The notes beneath the pieces are model-generated. The model saw nothing but the letters and a program-made list of their open reading frames with translations. It did no database searches and had not been told where the DNA came from. Shown in pieces: positions 8,152 to 14,834 of a stretch of DNA of 15,079 nucleotides. This stretch comes from Treponema sp. UBA7570 (GTDB lineage Bacteria; Spirochaetota; Spirochaetia; Treponematales; Treponemataceae). A program made the translations under genes and the position numbers. The DNA is taken from assembly GCA_002477955.1 (NCBI GenBank), contig DLLE01000048.1:1-15079 (forward strand), given 5' to 3'. Each line of letters opens with the position of its first letter. The first letter of the stretch is position 1.

Positions 8152-8280
8152 GTGGCAGGGATTGAAGCCGCGGAGCGGTTCGGACGTGCGACTGCACGGC
8201 TGAACGGAAAAATTGCCTGGCAATTTTATAACGCGAAAGCCCGGCTGCCGCGGTTTTGCCGCGGCAGTGCCACCCGAATA
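8152..8280 (+). repeat. structured intergenic repeat, copy B
   Basis: Second copy of the element seen in the valS leader. It shares GTGGCAGGGATTG at the 5' end, AAAGCCCG (8236-8243) and GCCACCCGAATA at the 3' end. The variable hairpins differ in sequence but are still perfect: AAATTGC-ctg-GCAATTT in the middle and CTGCCGCGG-ttttg-CCGCGGCAG (8245-8267) before the 3' block. It lies between two convergent genes, so it may be transcribed from either side. No T-run follows, so it is not a classic terminator. Confidence 0.7.
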
Positions 8281-8283
8281 AAT

Positions 8284-9345
8284 TTATATTGCTATATCTT
8301 CGAGTTTTGCTGTAATTCCTGTATGTTCAAGCGCAGAGCGGATTTTTCCTGCGATTCCGTCTGAAATAAAAAGGCCTTCCTTTGTCTGGCGTTCGTGATT
8401 GTTGTATTCGATTTCGCCGGGAACAAAAATTTCCTTAACACCTTCGCGTTTTTGAGAGCTTTTTATGCGCTCGATTGTGATGTCGATATTTTGCTTAAAG
8501 CTTTCGATGTTCGTAAAACGGGAAATGTCGATTGCTGCAAAGTTGTAGCCTATTTTGTCGGTACATTCGGCAGTTGTGTCGCCTTGGCCGTCCAAAACTG
8601 AAGTTCCGCTCAAAAGTGTTGTCATTATAAAGACGATTAAATCAAGTCCGTAGCCTTTGTAGCCTCCGAACGGCAGCTGAGGCCCGCCTCCTGTAATTAC
8701 GTCCGCCGGGTTCGTCGTTGTTTTTCCGTCTTTTGTCAAAGCCCAGTCGTCAGGAATTGATTTTCCTTCTGTGTAGGCGAAAAATATTTTGTTGAAGGCG
8801 ACGTTGCTTGTCGCGGCGTCAAAAACTATTGGCCGTTTTTTTCCTGCCGGAACTGCAACGCAAATTGGATTTGTTCCCAAAACTTTGTCGTAGCCGCCGA
8901 ATGGAGCGACTGCAAGTCCTGTCGAAGTAAATGCCATTCCAATCATATTTTCCGGCAGGGCGTCCATGGCGTAGTAGGCGGCAAAGCCAAAATGTGTGGC
9001 GTTGCGGACTGTTGTGATTGCGACTCCGTTCTTTTTTGCCTTTTCAATCGTTTTTGCCATTGCGATTTTTCCGGCGACAGAACCTGGAGCGTGGTCTGCG
9101 TCAAAAACTGTAGTTCCAGGTCCTTCTTGAACGATTTTTATTTGCGAATGAGGATTTATTTTTTTTGCGCGCATGAGTTTTGAATAATTTTCTGTCTGAA
9201 TAAGTCCGTGCGAATGGATTCCGCGCATTTCTGCCTGGACAAGGTTGTCTGCCACAGTGTCGGCTTCTTCTTTTTTTAAGCCTGATTTTTGAAAAATTAA
9301 AGATTCAAGCTCCAGCATTTTTTTTGGATCTACGGTAAGGCTCAT
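8284..9345 (-). CDS. malate/L-lactate dehydrogenase-family oxidoreductase (Ldh_2)
   Basis: A 353-residue NAD(P)-dependent oxidoreductase of the Ldh_2 / COG2055 family. This fold is unrelated to classical LDH and includes malate, sulfolactate, ureidoglycolate and 2,3-diketogulonate dehydrogenases. Family blocks seen are GIHSHGL (H44/H46), FDADHAPGSVAG, RNATHFGFAAYY (catalytic-type H118) and the C-terminal GGGPQLPFGGYKGYGLDL. The substrate is not predictable. The chosen start is at 9345, where GGAGG (9350-9354) lies four bases upstream; the frame continues upstream but without another SD. The 3' end reaches to within four bases of structured repeat B. It is divergent from nothing nearby and probably transcribed alone or with the upstream leftward DUF763 gene. 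Confidence 0.88.
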   Translation of the reverse strand: MSLTVDPKKMLELESLIFQKSGLKKEEADTVADNLVQAEMRGIHSHGLIQTENYSKLMRAKKINPHSQIKIVQEGPGTTVFDADHAPGSVAGKIAMAKTIEKAKKNGVAITTVRNATHFGFAAYYAMDALPENMIGMAFTSTGLAVAPFGGYDKVLGTNPICVAVPAGKKRPIVFDAATSNVAFNKIFFAYTEGKSIPDDWALTKDGKTTTNPADVITGGGPQLPFGGYKGYGLDLIVFIMTTLLSGTSVLDGQGDTTAECTDKIGYNFAAIDISRFTNIESFKQNIDITIERIKSSQKREGVKEIFVPGEIEYNNHERQTKEGLFISDGIAGKIRSALEHTGITAKLEDIAI

Positions 9346-9568
9346 AATTCCTCCAGATTTTTGAATTACGCTGAGACGGCTTTTTACTGCAGAACTGTAA
9401 AATTGCTGTTTTTTGAGCCGGAACAGTGTATTTTGTGAGTTCGACTTTATCACCAATTAAAAAAAATGAAAAGAAACAAAATATTTTTTTACGGATTTTT
9501 TTACAGGCTATTTATTTTCTTTTTTATGCCGGATTTTCTCAATTTTCTGATGAATTGAAAATAAAAAC

Positions 9569-10867
9569 TCAGCCGTGGCAGGTTCTTCCGCCCCATTCTT
9601 TTGAGTGTGCGCGCTCGTGTGCGATTGTTGCGTCAAAATCTGCTTCCGGCTCGCAGTTTTCTTCTACGTAGCGGGCGGTTTTTTCAAGGCGGGCCAGACA
9701 TTCGCTTTTTTCTGAATAGCCCATTTTGCTTTCTTCTATTGATTCTCCTAGAATGCGGATGCTTTCGTCGTAAATTTTTGTAGTGACGGGAAAAGGATGG
9801 CCGTCTTTTCCGCCATGCGCAAAACTAAATCTTGCCGGATCTGTAAAACGGCTTGGAGTTCCATAGATTACTTCGCTTACAAGAGTAAGGCTCTGCAAAG
9901 TTCTAGGACCAAGTCCAGGCGTTAAGAGAAGGCTTTCAAAATCTGCATTTTCGCTTTCGTAGGCTGTGGCAAGAACTGCTCCGAGCCGTTTTAAATCTAC
10001 ATCTTCCGCGCGGATTTCGTGATGAGATGGCATAACGAGGTTTCTGTCGTTTTTTATGAGAATTTGCGTTTTTTGCCATTCGTTGGAAAGATTATTCCGA
10101 CTTGAAGGCGGATTTTTATTTTTTTCTGCATCATCAAAAAGTTCAAGCTGAAGGCTTTCGCCGCCGCCCATTTTTTTTACTTCGCGAATTATGCGGTCTG
10201 GATTTTCATGCGTCAGGCTTAAAATTTTGGAGCGTGTTGAAGAAGCGTTTATATCTGTTAGATTTAAAATCAATCCCTGGTTTTCGCCAGTTACGCCAGT
10301 ATGAGGATTTTCGACAAAGCTTCTGAGTTTTTCCGATGACCAGTGGTAGCGCCGCGCTTTTTTTTCGCTTGCGTTCATTCCTTGCTGCACTACTGTCCAG
10401 TCGCCCTGGTCGCTTAAAATAAAATTATGCTGGTAAAGCTGAAAACCGTCCTGCAGGGCAGTTCCGTCGACTTTTGCGGCAAGCCGGGAGCAGTTTATGA
10501 GCTTGTTTCCGTCCATTCCAGTCATGTCGGCAAGAATTTGAAGCTCTTCCGGCGTGCGCCTGCTGTATTTTCCTCTTCCGCCGCAGACGACAATTCCAAG
10601 CTCTTTTGCGCGCCTGTTTAGCCCTCGTTTTAAGGCATACATTACGCTTGTTGTGATTCCGGAAGAATGCCAGTCCATTCCCAAAACGGCGCCCAGACTC
10701 TGAAACCACAGCGGATCGCTCAAACGGATTAAAACTTCTTTTTTCCCATATTTTAAGACAAGGGCTTCTATAATCAGCGTGCCGAGCCTCATCATTCTGT
10801 CGGCAAGCCATTTTGGAACAGTTCCCGTGTGCAGCGGTAAATCCGCATATCCTGAACGCTTTATCAT
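9569..10867 (-). CDS. DUF763 family protein
   Basis: A 432-residue protein of the DUF763 family, whose biochemical role is unknown. Recognition rests on the N-terminal block (RSGYADLPLHTGTVPKWL, residues 4-21), LSDPLWFQSLGAVLGMDWHS (near 49-68) and LGIVVCGGRGKYS (near 90-102). The C-terminal half carries LLLTPGLGPRTLQSL, which resembles a helix-hairpin-helix DNA-binding motif, so a nucleic-acid role is conceivable. As I recall, the family is common in archaea and patchy in bacteria. The N-terminal ATG at 10867 has no SD; a TATATA -10 box lies 13 bases upstream, so the leader is very short. The gene ends about 220 bases before the Ldh_2 start. The spacer between them is AT-rich with no clear terminator. 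Confidence 0.85.
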   Translation of the reverse strand: MIKRSGYADLPLHTGTVPKWLADRMMRLGTLIIEALVLKYGKKEVLIRLSDPLWFQSLGAVLGMDWHSSGITTSVMYALKRGLNRRAKELGIVVCGGRGKYSRRTPEELQILADMTGMDGNKLINCSRLAAKVDGTALQDGFQLYQHNFILSDQGDWTVVQQGMNASEKKARRYHWSSEKLRSFVENPHTGVTGENQGLILNLTDINASSTRSKILSLTHENPDRIIREVKKMGGGESLQLELFDDAEKNKNPPSSRNNLSNEWQKTQILIKNDRNLVMPSHHEIRAEDVDLKRLGAVLATAYESENADFESLLLTPGLGPRTLQSLTLVSEVIYGTPSRFTDPARFSFAHGGKDGHPFPVTTKIYDESIRILGESIEESKMGYSEKSECLARLEKTARYVEENCEPEADFDATIAHERAHSKEWGGRTCHG

Positions 10868-10880
10868 AAAATTAACTGTT

Positions 10881-10910
10881 TATATAAAAACAAGCAAAAA
10901 TAAAACTCAA
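10881..10910 (-). promoter_or_regulatory. candidate promoter for the DUF763 gene
   Basis: On the minus strand, TTGAGT (10910-10905), 18 bases, TATATA (10886-10881), then 13 bases to the ATG. The predicted leader is only about six or seven bases and contains no SD. Confidence 0.35.
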
Positions 10911-10990
10911 AAAAGATTTTTCGTAAAAAAGTCTAGCATAAAAACTAAAAACTGTCAGATTTTTTTATTTTTTTTGTATAGAATTATTTT

Positions 10991-11443
10991 ATGCTAAAAA
11001 TACTATTTGTTTGCCACGGAAATATCTGCCGCTCGCCAATGGCAGAAATGCTTATGAAAAATCTTGTAAAAAATTCCGGACTTGAAAAAGAATTTTTTAT
11101 CGAAAGCGCGGCCTGCCGCACAGACGAAATCGGAAGCCCGATTCACCGCGGAATAGTCTTAAAATTAAAAGAAAAAAATGTTCCTTTTACGGATCATCGC
11201 GCCCGGCTTATAACGCGGGAAGATTACGCTTTTTATGACTTGATAATCGCAATGGACGAAGAAAATATGCGCGACCTTGCGCGGAAATTTGCAGGCGACA
11301 AAGAAAAAAAATGCCATAAGCTGCTTGAATATGCCGGACTGTCCCGCGACGTAGCAGATCCCTGGTATACAGGAAATTTCGACGCCACTTGGAACGACAT
11401 AGAAAAAGGCTGCAAAGCGCTGCTATCTTCGCTAAAAGCTTAA
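10991..11443 (+). CDS. low-molecular-weight protein tyrosine phosphatase
   Basis: A 150-residue cytosolic phosphatase of the LMW-PTP/arsenate-reductase fold. The P-loop signature C-X5-R-S is at residues 8-15 (CHGNICRS), with C8 the nucleophile and R14 the phosphate binder. The general-acid aspartate is D123 in ADPWYTGNF, the DP motif that separates true phosphatases from arsenate reductases. It would remove phosphate from tyrosine residues of proteins; no partner tyrosine kinase is present in the window. The ATG at 10991 has no SD, and a TATAGA/TAGAAT sequence (10977-10984) ends just six bases upstream, again suggesting a leaderless or nearly leaderless mRNA. It is divergent from the DUF763 gene across about 120 bases. 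Confidence 0.92.
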   Translation: MLKILFVCHGNICRSPMAEMLMKNLVKNSGLEKEFFIESAACRTDEIGSPIHRGIVLKLKEKNVPFTDHRARLITREDYAFYDLIIAMDEENMRDLARKFAGDKEKKCHKLLEYAGLSRDVADPWYTGNFDATWNDIEKGCKALLSSLKA

Positions 11444-11624
11444 GAATCCGCGCAATAATAAAAAAGCGCAAAAGCGCACGCAATAAAAATTTGCAAGATA
11501 TTCCCCTCATTTTTAGAAAGCGTTTACAACAAATATAAGCGGATTATTTTTGAACTAAAACAAAAAAAAGGGAAACTCAGCAACGGAATCAGAAAACAAA
11601 AATCCTCATCCCAAGCTTTGCGTT

Positions 11625-11674
11625 AAAAATAAAAAAGGGAAAGCGACACCTTAAAAAGGTTTCTCTTTCCCTTT
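11625..11674 (-). terminator. terminator for lipoprotein A
   Basis: A perfect 10-bp stem AAAGGGAAAG (11634-11643) with CTTTCCCTTT (11665-11674) carries an inner ACCTT/AAGGT stem. On the minus strand it is followed by TTTATTTTT. It lies about 45 bases beyond the lipoprotein A stop codon. Confidence 0.85.
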
Positions 11675-11718
11675 CAATCCTTTTCTCTTCCAAAGCGGAA
11701 GGGTGGAGTTAGAAGTTT

Positions 11719-12660
11719 TTATCTTACGTTGTCTATTTCATTTTCCCAAACAATTTTGGTAGAACCATCAGCAGAAACAGCAGACTTCAGATATGAATCT
11801 TTAGGGAAATTCCATGTTCCCTTCAAAGTTGCATTTTTTGAAACCATAGCATATCTGCCAAGTTTTGCTTCCTGAACTGCAAAATCAGAAAAATCAGTAC
11901 CCGATGCCTTTGAAATAACTTTGGAAGTTCCAGCTGATGAACTTGACGAGGCTTTCAATGTTATTTTATAAGCTCCATCAGCGATTTTCTTTACTTTTGA
12001 GCCATCATCATCAGTAATCTCTGTAACAGTATTTTCTTTTGCATCTGCAACCGTAGTAATCTCAGAATCTCCTGAAAGAACTGCAAGGTCAATATAAACT
12101 TTCAAAATTCCATCGGAATATGTATATGAACCCGTCGGAATATCAGTCCAGCCGTCAACAACAGAACATTCTTTTGCAGAGTTTGCTACGACAGTCTTTC
12201 CTGTTGTTCTTGACCAGCTAACAGCTTCTGCTTCGCTCACATCAAAATCGCCAGCATCTGTTGTAAAATCAGACGAAAGAACATTTTTGTAATATGAAAT
12301 GAAATAAAGAGGTCTCTTTGTAGTATTACTATTTGTAGTTCCGTATTTTACTCCAACACAAACAAATGAGTAAGGTTTTTCTGTAGTTCCCTTTCCAATC
12401 TGATTAAAGATGTATCCCATCGTATATGCTCCATCAGATTTTGATGTATCGATAGAAATCTCACAATCTGCTGCAAGATGCTTTGTCGCAGTAGAGACAT
12501 AACCGCGCGCATAATATGCAGAAGAGCCGTCATTTGTAAATCCATCTTCTGAAACTTTTTCGATAATACCAAGTTCATCTTCCTCTTCTTTGCACGACAC
12601 AAAACCAAACATAAGCGCAGCCATCACTGCGCTACCAAAAAGGACCTTTGAAAGTTTCAT
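11719..12660 (-). CDS. putative lipoprotein A (expressed arm of the switch)
   Basis: A 313-residue predicted outer-surface or periplasmic lipoprotein. The N-terminus is MKLSK, then a hydrophobic stretch, then lipobox FVSC with C23 as the lipidated cysteine, followed by an acidic KEEEDE tether. The mature part is Ser/Thr/Asp-rich with a KASSSSSAG segment near residue 240 and no domain I recognise. It is a diverged paralogue of the right-hand lipoprotein: both share KHL, GYIF, a YYKNV/HYTNV motif and a C-terminal LKGTW/MKATW. The start at 12660 has AAGGAGA seven bases upstream; a further upstream TTG has no RBS. The promoter is at 12761-12788 and a strong terminator follows. Its codons 6-23 lie in the 54-bp inverted repeat, so promoter, RBS and codons 1-5 belong to the invertible segment. 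Confidence 0.85.
   Translation of the reverse strand: MKLSKVLFGSAVMAALMFGFVSCKEEEDELGIIEKVSEDGFTNDGSSAYYARGYVSTATKHLAADCEISIDTSKSDGAYTMGYIFNQIGKGTTEKPYSFVCVGVKYGTTNSNTTKRPLYFISYYKNVLSSDFTTDAGDFDVSEAEAVSWSRTTGKTVVANSAKECSVVDGWTDIPTGSYTYSDGILKVYIDLAVLSGDSEITTVADAKENTVTEITDDDGSKVKKIADGAYKITLKASSSSSAGTSKVISKASGTDFSDFAVQEAKLGRYAMVSKNATLKGTWNFPKDSYLKSAVSADGSTKIVWENEIDNVR
12592..12645 (-). repeat. left 54-bp inverted repeat
   Basis: On the minus strand this starts GTCCTTTTTGG and ends TTTGTGTCGTGC. It matches the plus strand at 13979-14032 at 53 of 54 positions (the one difference turns ATG into GTG at a Met/Val codon). It encodes residues 6-23 (VLFGSAVMAAL to the lipobox cysteine) of lipoprotein A. 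Confidence 0.95.
12614..12633. other. candidate invertase crossover core, left
   Basis: AGCGCAG-N6-CTGCGCT is a perfect 7-bp dyad within the left inverted repeat. Serine recombinase dimers bind short dyads and cut at the centre; here the central dinucleotide would be AT. Assignment as the crossover site is inference. Confidence 0.5.
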
Positions 12661-12679
12661 ATTTAATCTCCTTGAAACC

Positions 12680-12693
12680 GCCTTTTGCAAGGC
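12680..12693 (-). promoter_or_regulatory. small leader hairpin upstream of the lipoprotein RBS
   Basis: On the minus strand GCCTT-GCAA-AAGGC forms a short hairpin a few bases before the CAAGGAG ribosome binding site. Its CCTTG could alternatively pair with the CAAGG of the RBS. Weak by itself; a regulatory role is only possible. Confidence 0.3.
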
Positions 12694-12760
12694 TTTTTAT
12701 TTTCTTATATTCTAACGCAACTTTTTCAAAATTACAGCCAATATAAGAATTATATAATGG

Positions 12761-12788
12761 ATTATAAAGCAAAGATTTTTTTAGTCAA
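12761..12788 (-). promoter_or_regulatory. promoter inside the invertible segment, now driving lipoprotein A
   Basis: On the minus strand TTGACT (12788-12783), 16 bases, TATAAT (12766-12761). The predicted transcript starts near 12754 and has a leader of about 95 bases. It is the only strong promoter I find in the segment, and inversion would point it at the right-hand lipoprotein gene. Confidence 0.7.
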
Positions 12789-12930
12789 TAAACGTTGAAA
12801 TAATCTTGAGCCTTTTTATTTATTTTCAAGAAATCCTTTATGCGGCAATTTTTAAACAAAATGCGCCATTCTAAATTTTTGTTCAATAAACTTAGCTGAC
12901 TGATTTTTAGAGAAGACTACGAGGCTGTCA

Positions 12931-13110
12931 CATTGTCTAGATTATGACAATTGCTAGCATTGTCAAGGTGTTGCCGCATAAGCTATATTGCGACACCTGC
13001 TAACATTGTCAGTAGCCGACGCATAAGCTATATTGCGACACCTGCTAGCATTGTCAGGTGTCGCCGCATAAGCTATATTGCGACACTTGCTAGTATTGTA
13101 AGGTGTCACC
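12931..13110. repeat. 45-bp tandem repeats with internal dyads
   Basis: Four adjoining 45-bp units begin at 12931, 12976, 13021 and 13066. The last three start GCATAAGCTATATTGCGACA; the first is more diverged, and a degenerate fifth unit continues to about 13150. Unit three has a perfect 10-bp stem GCGACACCTG (13035-13044) with CAGGTGTCGC (13055-13064). The first unit has GACAAT-N7-ATTGTC (12946-12964) overlapping ATTGTC-N8-GACAAT. The array lies between the invertase 3' end and the lipoprotein promoter. It could be a protein-binding array, a recombinational enhancer or an attenuating structure; nothing in the sequence decides. Confidence 0.85.
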
Positions 13111-13250
13111 GTGTAGTCTAGATTGCGGCAACTGCATGCCTGCTGTTGAATATCTTCCATAATTTACGGCTTTTGTCCGTGCCGGAAGTTTCAGGCAAAG
13201 AATCCTGTTCAGAATTAAAAGCGTTGTTACATTCGAAAAAACAATATAAT

Positions 13251-13901
13251 TCACTGATAGATTCCGTTTTTCCACTTTTCGCCTCTGCGTTTTTCAGGCT
13301 TGAATCTGCCTGTATAGGCAAGGTAGCGGTAGAGGGTGCCTGCCGAGACTCTGACTTCACGCGCGATTTTCTGCTTTGAAGTTCCGTTTTTCAAAAGACT
13401 GTCGATTTTTAGGCTTTGCGATTCGCACTTTTTGTTTAACTCCCCGCGTATTCCTTTCTTGCGCCCCAGATGTTTTCCGGAGGCCTTTCTTGCGGCTAGA
13501 GCTTCCTTTGTCCTCTGGCTTATCAGGTTTCTTTCGATTTCCGCAGAAAGCCCGAACGCGAACGCCAGCACTTTTGACTGAATTCCGTTGTCCAGCGTGA
13601 AATTCTCCTTTATTGTCCTAAGACTGCATTTTTTGGTAATGCAGATGTTCAGAATTTCCATAATCATAAACAGATTTCGCCCAAGCCTTGAAAGCTCCGC
13701 GCAGATTATCGTGTCGTCCTCGCTGATTTTTGAAAGAAGCTCGCCGAGCCGCCGTTTTGTGTAGCTTTTTGTTCCGCTGATTGTCTCTTCAATCCAGCCG
13801 TCTATTCTGATTCTGTTTGCCTCGCACCATCTTGAAATCTCAAAGCGCTGGTTTTCAACCGTCTGCCTGTCCGTGCTCACGCGGATATATCCGTAGTTCA
13901 T
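13251..13901 (-). CDS. Mpi-like serine DNA invertase/resolvase
   Basis: A 216-residue site-specific recombinase that would cut both strands at two sites through a serine-DNA intermediate and rejoin them, inverting the DNA between. The resolvase/invertase catalytic domain spans residues 1 to ~135: YIRVST with nucleophile S9 and R7, ELSRLGRN with R72 and R75, and AEIERN (120-125) in the long E-helix. The C-terminus has a helix-turn-helix (about 173-194: SKQKIAREVRVSAGTLYRYL). The sequence, notably ISGTK and the LAFAFGLSAEIERNLISQRT block, closely resembles Bacteroides Mpi-type master invertases as I remember them. ATG at 13901 follows AGGAGG at six bases. No strong promoter is evident in the 77 bases between its start and the right inverted repeat, where TATGAT is the best -10. 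It lies inside the segment it probably inverts. Confidence 0.93.
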   Translation of the reverse strand: MNYGYIRVSTDRQTVENQRFEISRWCEANRIRIDGWIEETISGTKSYTKRRLGELLSKISEDDTIICAELSRLGRNLFMIMEILNICITKKCSLRTIKENFTLDNGIQSKVLAFAFGLSAEIERNLISQRTKEALAARKASGKHLGRKKGIRGELNKKCESQSLKIDSLLKNGTSKQKIAREVRVSAGTLYRYLAYTGRFKPEKRRGEKWKNGIYQ

Positions 13902-13978
13902 AAATTTCCTCCTGCCGATTTTGGCATAGAATTTCTATCATAGAACTTTGGAGCCTAAAAATAGAGTGTTGTTTTAAC

Positions 13979-14032
13979 GTCCTTTTTGGTAGCGCAGTGA
14001 TGGCTGCGCTTGTGTTTGGTTTTGTGTCGTGC
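13979..14032 (+). repeat. right 54-bp inverted repeat
   Basis: Begins GTCCTTTTTGG and ends TTTGTGTCGTGC; it is the inverted partner of 12592-12645 with one mismatch. It encodes the signal peptide core and lipobox cysteine of lipoprotein B. Homology stops abruptly on both sides: AAAG precedes it in the left copy and TAAC in the right copy. Confidence 0.95.
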
Positions 14033-14728
14033 GCGGCAGAAGATGATGACGATGAAAAAGAAGCTATTACTGGTAGTAATAACGATTACTCAATCAGTTT
14101 TACCAATGAAGACGATGGAATGTACCGCGCATATCATTCTACATTTAACAAGCATCTTGGAGGGCTTTGTCAGATTACTCTTGACAAGGATTCCACAGGA
14201 GAAGGCTCAATAGGCTACATTTTTGACTTGGAATCTAATCCTAGCCGCGCGACTAAAGATGCTCGAACTCTTTGTATCGTAGGTTTTAACCTTGCTACAA
14301 AAGGTGTTGCCAAGCCTTATGTATCGCATTACACAAATGTAACTGATATTCAGGCAGACAATTTTGGAACAAAACTTTCTGATAATCCAGCAGTAGAAAC
14401 CGAATATCTAAAACTTGGGGATTCGTCTATCACCCTTTCTGACTGCGAAGTTGATGGAAAATATGTTCTTACTGTTGATGTGAACGGCAAGGATAACGAG
14501 GATTATGTTGTAAGAATTTATAAAGGAAAAGTTGAGAAAGCTTCCCTTGCAACAGCGAAAACAGCTGTTGACCCTATAACAATTCCAAAAGAAGACCTTT
14601 ATCCAACCACAAAAAGAATTGAGCAGAAAGCTGCCGCTGTATATGTAAATGTTTATGCTAAAAAAACAATGAAAGCTACTTGGCACTATGCAGATACATA
14701 TGCTGAAGCAGAAGTTGTTGAAGAATAG
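13979..14728 (+). CDS. putative lipoprotein B, silent copy without a start
   Basis: This open frame is a paralogue of lipoprotein A that begins inside its signal peptide. From 13979 it reads VLFGSAVMAAL, then the FVSC lipobox and an acidic AAEDDDDEKE tether, then a mature part sharing KHL, GYIF, HYTNV and MKATW with lipoprotein A. No in-frame start codon, SD or promoter lies directly upstream. The first possible starts (GTG 13997, ATG 14000) would cut the signal peptide and lack an RBS. The body has no stops or frameshifts, which argues against simple decay. Inversion would add MKLSK in frame, giving a 254-residue lipoprotein. A strong terminator follows. A conventional annotation might call it a truncated CDS from 13997 or 14000; I regard it as the OFF arm of the switch. 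Confidence 0.8.
   Translation, partial: VLFGSAVMAALVFGFVSCAAEDDDDEKEAITGSNNDYSISFTNEDDGMYRAYHSTFNKHLGGLCQITLDKDSTGEGSIGYIFDLESNPSRATKDARTLCIVGFNLATKGVAKPYVSHYTNVTDIQADNFGTKLSDNPAVETEYLKLGDSSITLSDCEVDGKYVLTVDVNGKDNEDYVVRIYKGKVEKASLATAKTAVDPITIPKEDLYPTTKRIEQKAAAVYVNVYAKKTMKATWHYADTYAEAEVVEE
13991..14010. other. candidate invertase crossover core, right
   Basis: The same perfect dyad AGCGCAG-N6-CTGCGCT as in the left repeat, identical over all 20 bases. I found no third copy in the window. Confidence 0.5.
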
Positions 14729-14753
14729 TTTTTCTAAATAAATTCAATTAACT

Positions 14754-14797
14754 AAAAAACAAGCGGTTTTGAGCCCTCAAAACCGCTTGTTTTTTTT
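14754..14797 (+). terminator. bidirectional terminator between lipoprotein B and the Rpn-like gene
   Basis: A perfect 14-bp stem CAAGCGGTTTTGAG (14760-14773) with CTCAAAACCGCTTG (14776-14789) is flanked by six As and eight Ts, so it can stop transcription from both sides. Its presence behind a gene with no start supports lipoprotein B being a real transcription unit in the other orientation. Confidence 0.9.
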
Positions 14798-14834
14798 AGA
14801 GATTACGGTGTTCAATAACCTCAGAAATAAAAAC

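Larger units (their letters stand above)
12592..14032. mobile_element. invertible DNA segment with its own invertase
   Basis: Inverted repeats at 12592-12645 and 13979-14032 enclose 1333 bp. Reading leftward from the right repeat, this holds the serine invertase gene, about 100 bases without recognisable features, the 45-bp tandem repeats, the lipoprotein promoter and its RBS plus first five codons. The stretch 12661-13250 has no gene. Both repeats encode the same part of a lipoprotein signal peptide in the same reading frame, so inversion at any point in the repeat yields an in-frame fusion. The layout resembles the Salmonella hin segment (invertase inside, promoter at one end), but here each orientation expresses a different lipoprotein. 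Inversion itself is inferred. Confidence 0.8.

Noticed and set aside
9572..9582. GTGGCAGG near the end of the DUF763 gene as a further repeat copy
   Set aside because: The match is eight bases within coding sequence, without the GGGATTG, AAAGCCCG or GCCACCCGAATA blocks.
12661..12690. Upstream TTG start for lipoprotein A at 12690
   Set aside because: A strong AAGGAGA stands seven bases before ATG 12660, and the extension would run through that RBS and the leader hairpin.
12931..13110. Possible CRISPR array
   Set aside because: The units adjoin directly with no unique spacers, and no cas gene is present.
12963..13160. Minus-strand open frame encoding 15-residue repeats (CRNIAYAATP units)
   Set aside because: It lies exactly over the 45-bp tandem repeats; 45 is divisible by three, so open frames through the array are expected. 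No RBS, and the dyads explain the sequence better.
13997..14002. GTG 13997 or ATG 14000 as genuine start of lipoprotein B
   Set aside because: No SD or promoter precedes them and the signal peptide would lose its positively charged N-terminus. The homologous left gene starts eleven codons or so earlier.
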